A stretch of DNA of 36,407 bases, from positions 1 through 36,407 of the forward strand of contig JASHSG010000134.1 of NCBI GenBank assembly GCA_030040935.1, given 5' to 3'. The notes below the pieces were generated by a model. That model searched no databases. It was given only the letters and a program-made list of their open reading frames with translations, and was not told where the DNA came from. This stretch comes from Acidobacteriaceae bacterium. GTDB lineage: Bacteria; Acidobacteriota; Terriglobia; Terriglobales; Acidobacteriaceae. Below, piece by piece: positions 29,592 to 36,407 of this stretch. Each line of letters opens with the position of its first letter. The first letter of the stretch is position 1. The position numbers and the translations under genes are program-made.

Positions 29592-30042
29592 GGCGCGCCA
29601 GGAACACCGGATTCTGCCGCTCGCCATCTGCCCCAGGCCCACGATTCGATGGCCCTCGCTGCGGCGTGCCGGATTCGAAGCCGGTGCGGCGGGATCCATA
29701 GGCTCGCGAGGCGCCGCAAGCGACGGGAACGGCGGCCTGCGCACTGACCAGTGCGTTACACCGATTTCCAGTCCCGCCTGATTTCAGGAAAAAGTCGCGA
29801 AAAGTTTACGCTGCCGGAGAAAAATTACACACTCCAGCCGGGCCTGAAACGGTCCAGATTTCCAAAGTTGAGACGATTTCCACACCGTAATATCTCCCCT
29901 TTGAGCGTGATAATGGTGTCGACTGCGACGCCGCCTTTTTGGCAGGATGATTGCTTCACGTTAGCGAAGAAGTTCTCCTCGAAGCCGACCGGAGAGTTGG
30001 TTTTCGGGCGCACCGCACTTCAGCGACGCTCGGGGGTTCTCA

Positions 30043-30297
30043 ATGTCAGATCGAAAGGTTCGCCGATGGCGCCTCGCAGCCGCTTCGCCGGCGCTGCCGG
30101 CGACGCTTCTCCCTTTGAATGGCTATGCGGCTGAGTCCGCCAAGCTCAGTGCTCCTGAAGCGCCCCGCGCAGAATGGGCCGCCGAGGCAATTGTCAATCT
30201 CAGGCACGTGGTCGCTGGCATCACGATTGCGCTCGTGATTGAAGGTGCGATCGCGTTCGCAATCATTGCCACCTGGAATCTCTGGCACATTCGCTAG
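30043..30297 (+). CDS. Small putative membrane protein (84 aa)
   Basis: Single C-terminal hydrophobic helix HVVAGITIALVIEGAIAFAIIATWNLWHIR; G-rich RBS-like sequence (CGGGGG) before ATG. Confidence 0.4.
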   Translation: MSDRKVRRWRLAAASPALPATLLPLNGYAAESAKLSAPEAPRAEWAAEAIVNLRHVVAGITIALVIEGAIAFAIIATWNLWHIR

Positions 30298-30424
30298 CCA
30301 GCGTAGATCACCAGCTAAAGTCTCAGACTGCCGCGAGACAGGCGCTTTCGCGCTCGACTCAATCGCTTCCTTCCACTTCCGTGGAGTTTTCCTGAAGCTC
30401 CTGGTCCGAAGCAATCGTCATGCC

Positions 30425-31099
30425 CTAGCCATCAACCGGATACTGTGGATCGAACGGAAAGACGATTTCCGCCACAGTCGCAACCGCCTTGCCATTCACC
30501 GTCGCCGGCTGAAATCGCCACGTCTTCACCGTGTCCAGCACAATCTGGTCGAGGCGATTCCCCAAGCCTTTCATCAGGGCTTCGCTGACGACGGCACCCT
30601 CTTCATCCACCTTCACATCCACCACAATCTTCATCTCGACCGGCGGCAAGAGCGCGCCATCGGTTACAGTCGGCCTGGGCGCGAATATGGGAAACGCGGG
30701 CCTCGCATTTTGGTTGTCGATCCCATTCCCATTCGCAGCGCTGCCGCGTCCCTCGCCGGCTCGCGGTGTCGAGGGAGCGCCGCCCCCCGCATCGTTTTGC
30801 GGGCGCAGCTGTCTCATCGTCAGCGCAGGGGGGACGGCCGCATCCGCGTACCGCTCCGGCTTTTCCACATCCGCCGCGGTCTGCCTGGCTGGCAGGGGAA
30901 CTTTAACCGCATGCGCCCCGCCCGCAACTTCAAGCGCTGCGACGGTCACATCGTCAGAACTCTCCCGGAGCCTGAATCCGGCCAGCGCGCCCATCAGAAC
31001 TACCAGCGCCAGCCCGCACAGGTGAACCGCCAGCGACATCGCGACGATCCGCAGTTCGCGCGCGGCGTGATTTCTATCAATTCGCAACTGGCTCCTCAC
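30425..31099 (-). CDS. tonB: Energy transducer TonB family protein
   Basis: N-terminal TM helix, Pro-rich linker, TonB C-terminal MKIVVDVKVDEEGAVVSEALMKGLGNRLDQIVLDTVKTWRFQPATVNGKAVATVAEIVFPFDP. Confidence 0.85.
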   Translation of the reverse strand: MRSQLRIDRNHAARELRIVAMSLAVHLCGLALVVLMGALAGFRLRESSDDVTVAALEVAGGAHAVKVPLPARQTAADVEKPERYADAAVPPALTMRQLRPQNDAGGGAPSTPRAGEGRGSAANGNGIDNQNARPAFPIFAPRPTVTDGALLPPVEMKIVVDVKVDEEGAVVSEALMKGLGNRLDQIVLDTVKTWRFQPATVNGKAVATVAEIVFPFDPQYPVDG

Positions 31100-31181
31100 A
31101 TGGGCAACGAACGATCGGTGCGATTATTTTCGCACAGATCCGATTCCGTCATCATCGACCCGTTGCGGCGCGGATGGAGCA

Positions 31182-31754
31182 ATGAAATGGAGTAAATTGA
31201 AGGTTTACAGGATGCTCCAGTCGACCGAAAAATCGAGCCTCGCGGGCGGCCTAGAAATGTTTCATACCGAAACGGGCCGATCGCTACTCGACCTCGTAGA
31301 TGAATCGCCCGTATTGCTTATCTTTCTTCGCCATTTTGCCTGTGCATTTTGCGCGCAGACTCTGGACCGGGTCTCCCAGTTGCTGCCGCAAATCGCGGCC
31401 AAGGGAGTGCGGCCTGTATTCGTCCATCTCGGCTCTCGTGAGCGCGCAAAACCCTATTTCGACTACTACAATTTGTCCGACATTGAAAGGATCAGCAATC
31501 CCGATGCTACTCTCTATCGGCTTCCCGCCTTTGGCTTGTCGCGCACCAACCCTTATCTGCACTTTTTCAATCTCACTGTCTGGAAGGGCTGGCTCAAGGG
31601 CGCGATGTTCAAGTACGGAATCGGCATGATCAAGGAAGACGCGGAGCAGATGCCAGGAGTCTTCTTCCTGAAGGACCGGAAGATTGTGCGCGCTTTTCGC
31701 CATCGCACAATAGCCGATGAGCCGGACTACCTGAAGCTGATCGGTGCGGGGTAA
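31182..31754 (+). CDS. Peroxiredoxin-like / SelL-related redox protein
   Basis: VLLIFLRHFACAFCAQTLDRVSQLLPQIAAKGVRPVFVHLG...NPDATLYRLPAFG, thioredoxin-like fold with CxxC. Confidence 0.8.
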   Translation: MKWSKLKVYRMLQSTEKSSLAGGLEMFHTETGRSLLDLVDESPVLLIFLRHFACAFCAQTLDRVSQLLPQIAAKGVRPVFVHLGSRERAKPYFDYYNLSDIERISNPDATLYRLPAFGLSRTNPYLHFFNLTVWKGWLKGAMFKYGIGMIKEDAEQMPGVFFLKDRKIVRAFRHRTIADEPDYLKLIGAG

Positions 31755-31776
31755 GGCCCACCGGCGCGCGATGCGA

Positions 31777-33123
31777 TCACCGAGAGCCGGGCGCAGGGAG
31801 CGGCACAGGCAGCTGAAACACCTGAATGGCGCCCGCATCGACGATGGCCACGCGCTGCCCTGACGGCGAAATTGCAACATTGCCGCCGCCATCGAACATC
31901 GGCGTCGAAGGCGACTCCAGCACGATCTTGCCATCGGCCGCATCAAAGACCTTGACCACCTGACCTTGAAAATCCCGCGCGCCGATCAAGCGCTTATAAC
32001 GGTCGACGGGATGCTTAAGGAGGAGCGTTTCCCGCGCCACGCGCGAACCGTTTGGCGCAATGACCAGCAGCGGAAAGATCGCATTCATGGCGATCCTCGA
32101 CTCCCAAAGCGAAACGCCGTAGCTCAACATCGCCCTGAGTATCCATCCATTTTGCGGATCGCACGCGCTAAGCAGCAATTCCGTTTCGGAGAGAAAGCCA
32201 TACTGCGGAGAGCATGTCGACTCGACGCGAGCCAGCTCTCTCTCACCGCCCGAAAAGCCAATCAGCTTGAGAAGCCATCGATTGGCTCCGTCTCGCGAAT
32301 CCTCAACATAACCTTCGGAATTCATAGGCCAATCTGAGGCCTGAGATGTCCACTGCGTCCGACTGACGAGCATCACCTGGCCCGATGCGACCTTGGCGGT
32401 GCGCGCGACAAGAACGCTTGGCTCGCCGAGCTTACGTTGATCAGTTGCCGCCGCCGGCGGCTCTGTAACGATTGGTCCCGAGTGGTTGGGCAGCTGCGAT
32501 AAACTTGCGGGCTCGAGCGCGTTGGTGATCATCACCTGTTTTCCGGGATCCATCTCGATCCAGAGCAGCCGGCCCGGGAGACGCAAGTACGGTTTCATCT
32601 GCAGCTGCTCATCTCCTTCATCCAGTCCATCAGGAACACGCAGCAAGAAATGTCGATTGTTGAGCATCCATAAGTAGCGCGAACGATCAGGCACGATCCA
32701 AGTGGCCCGGGACTCGACTTTGCCGCTCGAAAGCGACAGCACGAGAGCCTGAATCTGTTGCTTTTTGTCACCTGAATTTTCATCGGCATCGCGCTGCAAG
32801 AGCCCCGACACCCGAAAAGTGAATAGAATTCGATCTTCGTCGAGGAAATCAAGGCTCACCAGGCTCTGGTGGCGCAGAAAGTAGTTCTTCCCGGGAATGG
32901 AAAAGCCCAGCGGGCCTAGACCAATCGTGAAAGAGGGCGGCGAGCTGGGATTGTCTGGATACCTTTCAAAGATCCTTGGCGGCGGGCCGACGCCGGACGG
33001 CATCGGAGGAAGCCGGAAACCGGACTGCGCGCGGACGCAGGATCCGCCGGCCAGCAGGAGGCACAAAGCCGATAAACCTGAGAGAATGCGCACTTGACCA
33101 ACGATGAATTCAATCTCCGGCAT
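31777..33123 (-). CDS. Secreted hypothetical protein, WD40/beta-propeller-like
   Basis: MPEIEFIVGQVRILSGLSALCLLLAGGSCVRAQSG...; C-terminal VKVFDAADGKIVLESPSTPMFDGGGNVAISPSGQRVAIVDAGAIQVFQLP. Start uncertain. Confidence 0.7.
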   Translation of the reverse strand: MPEIEFIVGQVRILSGLSALCLLLAGGSCVRAQSGFRLPPMPSGVGPPPRIFERYPDNPSSPPSFTIGLGPLGFSIPGKNYFLRHQSLVSLDFLDEDRILFTFRVSGLLQRDADENSGDKKQQIQALVLSLSSGKVESRATWIVPDRSRYLWMLNNRHFLLRVPDGLDEGDEQLQMKPYLRLPGRLLWIEMDPGKQVMITNALEPASLSQLPNHSGPIVTEPPAAATDQRKLGEPSVLVARTAKVASGQVMLVSRTQWTSQASDWPMNSEGYVEDSRDGANRWLLKLIGFSGGERELARVESTCSPQYGFLSETELLLSACDPQNGWILRAMLSYGVSLWESRIAMNAIFPLLVIAPNGSRVARETLLLKHPVDRYKRLIGARDFQGQVVKVFDAADGKIVLESPSTPMFDGGGNVAISPSGQRVAIVDAGAIQVFQLPVPLPAPGSR

Positions 33124-33379
33124 GCCTGGCGCGCGAAGAGGGGGACGCTTCGTAAGCACTGTTATACGCCCTTAAAACGGACTATGTTTTTGCGGCAGGC
33201 GCGGACGGAGTTCGCGGCTATTCATTCCACCCGTGAAACAGAGACGAGTCTCCACATGCACGAATCGGGATCGGGCGCCTCACGGACCGCCTTGAGGAGC
33301 CGATCGTGAGCAGAGCCGGGATCCAGGTTCCACCTTTGGGGAACAGCGGAGGCGGGCTCAAGTCGCATAAAATCATAGA

Positions 33380-35263
33380 ATGTGCGGGATCGTTGGCTAC
33401 GTCGGTAAAAAGAAAGTCGTTCCGGTGATCATCGAGGGGCTAAGGCGCCTCGAATACCGGGGTTACGACTCGGCAGGCATTGCTGTCGGCGCTCCCGGCC
33501 ACAAGAAGCTGGAGCTTCGGCGCGCCGCGGGCAAGCTGGGGAATCTCGAAGAGGTTCTGCGCGAGCATTCGCTCGAGGGCACCTTCGGAATCGGGCACAC
33601 GCGCTGGGCTACGCACGGACGACCAACCGAAGAGAACGCACATCCCCACCGCGACTGCACGGGCCGCATCGTAGTGGTTCATAACGGCATTGTCGAAAAC
33701 TATCTTGAGTTGAAGCGCGGGCTCACCGCGCAGGGGCACAAGTTCGTCACCGAGACCGACACCGAGATCATTGCGCACCTGATCGAACAAGTTCAGAAGG
33801 ATGCGGATGCGGCGGGCAAACCAGTTCCTCTTGAGGCTGCCGTGCGTTGCGCCGTTAAGCGGCTAACGGGCGCGTTTGCACTTGGCGTTCTCTCGGCCGC
33901 TGAGCCCGACAAGATCGTCGCCGCACGGCTCGGCCCTCCGGTGATCGTCGGCGTGGGCGAGGGCGAGTCGTTTGTCGCCAGCGACGTTCCCGGGATTCTG
34001 CACCACACGCGCAAAGTCTACTTCCTCGCCGATGGCGACGTCGCGGTGCTCAAGCCGGAAGGCGTCACGCTGACGGATTTCGATGGCAGGCCGATTGAGC
34101 GCGAGCTGCAACACATTCAATGGGATCCTATCCAGGCGGAAAAGGGCGGCTACAAGCATTTCATGCTCAAGGAAATCTGGGAACAGCCGCGCGCCGTCAC
34201 TGACACCACGCTCGGCCGCGTCTCGCTCGACTCCGGCAAAGTTTTTCTCGGCGAAATGGAGATTGCAGACGAGGAGCTCGCCCGCGCGAGGAGCATCAGC
34301 ATCGCCGCCTGCGGCACCAGCTGGCACGCGGGGCTCACCGGCAAATACATGATCGAGCGGCTGGCCCGCCTGCCGGTTGATGTTGATTACGCAAGCGAGT
34401 ACCGCTATCGCGATCCCATCGCGGGGCCGAACACGCTCGGCCTGCTCATCACTCAGTCGGGAGAAACCGCCGACACGCTCGCCGCGCAGCGCGAAATGAA
34501 GGCCCTGGGCTCGAAGACCGTGGCCATTTGCAACGTGGTCGGCGCCATGGTTGCGCGCGAAGCTCACGGCGCGATCTATACACACGCGGGACCGGAGATC
34601 GGCGTGGCCTCGACCAAAGCGTTTACCTCGCAACTTACAGCGCTGTTCCTGCTGGCGATGAAGCTCGGGCAGTTGCGCGGCCACCTCGACATCGAGCAAT
34701 CTGTGATGCTGATCGAGGAATTGAGCCGTATTCCGGTCAAGATTGAAGAAGTGCTTCGCGGCTGCTCGGGGCAGTGCGAGGCGCTGGCGAAGGATTTCTC
34801 GACGGCGCGCGACTTCCTCTATCTGGGGCGCGGCATTCACTTCCCCATCGCGCTCGAGGGCGCGCTCAAGCTCAAGGAAATCTCGTACATTCACGCCGAG
34901 GGCTACCCGGCAGGCGAAATGAAGCACGGACCCAATGCGCTGATTGACGAAACGCTGCCCGTGGTCGTGCTGGCGACCCGCGATGAAGCCGATCCGGCGT
35001 CAGTGCTTCGCTACGAGAAGACTCTCTCAAATATTCAGGAAGTGACTGCGCGCAGCGGGCGCGTGATTGCGGTGGCGACCCAGGGCGATGAGACGATCGG
35101 CGGATTGGTAGAGCACGTCATTGCGATTCCGCCGGCGCCGGAGCTGCTCTCGCCGCTGATCGAGATTGTCCCGCTTCAGCTGCTGGCGTATTACATCGCC
35201 GTTCGGCGCGGCTGCGACGTGGACCAGCCGCGGAATCTGGCGAAGAGCGTGACGGTGGAGTAG
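33380..35263 (+). CDS. glmS: Glutamine-fructose-6-phosphate aminotransferase (isomerizing)
   Basis: [54 protein letters not shown], tandem SIS domains, C-terminal [13 protein letters not shown]. Confidence 0.98.
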   Translation: MCGIVGYVGKKKVVPVIIEGLRRLEYRGYDSAGIAVGAPGHKKLELRRAAGKLGNLEEVLREHSLEGTFGIGHTRWATHGRPTEENAHPHRDCTGRIVVVHNGIVENYLELKRGLTAQGHKFVTETDTEIIAHLIEQVQKDADAAGKPVPLEAAVRCAVKRLTGAFALGVLSAAEPDKIVAARLGPPVIVGVGEGESFVASDVPGILHHTRKVYFLADGDVAVLKPEGVTLTDFDGRPIERELQHIQWDPIQAEKGGYKHFMLKEIWEQPRAVTDTTLGRVSLDSGKVFLGEMEIADEELARARSISIAACGTSWHAGLTGKYMIERLARLPVDVDYASEYRYRDPIAGPNTLGLLITQSGETADTLAAQREMKALGSKTVAICNVVGAMVAREAHGAIYTHAGPEIGVASTKAFTSQLTALFLLAMKLGQLRGHLDIEQSVMLIEELSRIPVKIEEVLRGCSGQCEALAKDFSTARDFLYLGRGIHFPIALEGALKLKEISYIHAEGYPAGEMKHGPNALIDETLPVVVLATRDEADPASVLRYEKTLSNIQEVTARSGRVIAVATQGDETIGGLVEHVIAIPPAPELLSPLIEIVPLQLLAYYIAVRRGCDVDQPRNLAKSVTVE

Positions 35264-35317
35264 CGAAACCGGCGACGCCAATGAACGGGATAAGCGCTCC
35301 GGAGGCCTCCTATTCAA

Positions 35318-35845
35318 ATGAAGCTTGCATCTTTGATTTCTGGCCTATCGATTCCGTTACTGTTTGGCGCTTCATGCCTGAAATGCGAAGGCGCTAGCGC
35401 TTGTACCGCAGGTCTCTTACATACGAAGTTGATAGGACTTGAGGGCGGATCGGGACATGCAGGCTGGGCACTTCAAGTTACAGACGGAAGCAATAGACGT
35501 TGCTTACTGGGCACTATATCCAAAATTCAATTCCTCGATTCGGAACAAAGGTTGCTGCATTACACAATATGTCTCAATTGTGCCGATTATTTGTTTCGGG
35601 CAACAACATCCCCGCGCGAAATGATTCTCAAACCCCAGACTTCGTCATTCTTGCTGATAGGCGGTGAGCTAACTCAATTCGGCGAAGTCGGGGCTGCCAC
35701 CTTACTGGACCTGCGACTCTCGGACGGAAACACATTGCGATTTCGAGCCCCGAATAAGTTTGGTTTCTCGCTGGGCGGCACGATAGACGTATCGGCCTGG
35801 CATCAGGGCACGTATTCGGACTCCCTATGCCTAACCTGCGAGTAA
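35318..35845 (+). CDS. Secreted hypothetical protein with three CxxC motifs
   Basis: MKLASLISGLSIPLLFGASCLKCEGASAC...YTICLNCADYLFRA...YSDSLCLTCE*; signal-peptide-like N-terminus. Confidence 0.6.
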   Translation: MKLASLISGLSIPLLFGASCLKCEGASACTAGLLHTKLIGLEGGSGHAGWALQVTDGSNRRCLLGTISKIQFLDSEQRLLHYTICLNCADYLFRATTSPREMILKPQTSSFLLIGGELTQFGEVGAATLLDLRLSDGNTLRFRAPNKFGFSLGGTIDVSAWHQGTYSDSLCLTCE

Positions 35846-35884
35846 TCGATTTTTAAGATTTCATTTGAAGCCGGTCCTAAACGC

Positions 35885-35914
35885 AAAAAGCCCTGCCATG
35901 TTCGGCAGGGCTTT
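35885..35914 (-). terminator. Intrinsic terminator downstream of 5S rRNA
   Basis: AAAGCCCTGCC-ATGTTC-GGCAGGGCTTT; on minus strand the stem is followed by a T-rich run (GGCAGGGCTTTTTGCG). Confidence 0.88.
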
Positions 35915-35926
35915 GTTGTGAATTTA

Positions 35927-36045
<119 letters not shown>

Positions 36046-36364
36046 AGTGACCGAGGCGAGAACCGCAGATCCTTCGTGCTACGCACTCGGGATTTCGGCT
36101 CGGGGCTGACGCCCCGAATACGCCTCAACTTGGATGGCGCTTGGCAGGTTGGTTTTCCTACAGCTCGCCGCAACGTCTGCAACTCCGGATTTGTTTCGCC
36201 CGGATCTGAGCAGGAATGCGGCACGCAATCTGGCGCCAACAAATTTTGCCGGGCGCGCAAAAAGGCGCGCCCGAGAAACGAAATGGATTGGGATACAAGG
36301 CTTGTTGAAGAGCATCCGCGATCAGCATTTTCGCTTCTGCCATCCACCGAAACCACGATGTTCA

Positions 36365-36391
36365 GTGGATTTTTCCTCAAGAAAAATCCAC
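36365..36391. repeat. Perfect 11-bp inverted repeat upstream of 5S
   Basis: GTGGATTTTTC-CTCAA-GAAAAATCCAC. Confidence 0.85.
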
Positions 36392-36407
36392 CTTGCAACT
36401 ACGTTTC

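Noticed and set aside
29825-30013. 62-aa reverse ORF MRPKTNSPVGFEENFF...
   Set aside because: No recognisable domain, no clear RBS; could equally be leader DNA of the 84-aa membrane protein.
30239-31195. 318-aa forward ORF
   Set aside because: Antisense to tonB; basic low-quality translation typical of shadow ORFs.
33160-33379. Considered a glmS ribozyme/riboswitch upstream of glmS
   Set aside because: I could not identify the conserved glmS ribozyme core, and that class is mainly found in Firmicutes.
33863-34927. 354-aa reverse ORF
   Set aside because: Antisense to glmS, Arg/His-rich, no domain signature.

Overview
This 36.4 kb window looks chromosomal, most likely from an Acidobacteriota (Terriglobia-like) genome; that placement rests on gene content and the style of its intergenic repeats and was not tested by search. 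Housekeeping genes include acpP/fabF (partial), rmuC, infC, a MtaB-type methylthiotransferase, rpsA, a HIT protein, purS, tonB, glmS, two tRNAs (Ser-GCT, Val-GAC) and a 5S rRNA at the right edge. Between them are accessory carbon and stress genes: APC permease, glutamate decarboxylase, tandem pectate-lyase-like protein, PPK2, phosphoketolase and GH3. The main candidates for follow-up are: (1) a translationally coupled three-gene operon (YxDPGTG small membrane protein, kinase-like/methyltransferase fusion, membrane AlkP/sulfatase-like protein) behind a possible structured RNA; (2) a decayed sulfotransferase gene between phosphoketolase and GH3; (3) an apparent tyrosine-integrase C-terminal relic abutting tRNA-Val; (4) a dense cluster of palindromic intergenic repeats next to rpsA; (5) a CCCH-type putative zinc protein whose translation start sits behind a G5-A-G7 tract; (6) strong hairpins in what is probably the 23S-5S spacer. 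No CRISPR array, intact transposon or known defence system was seen.
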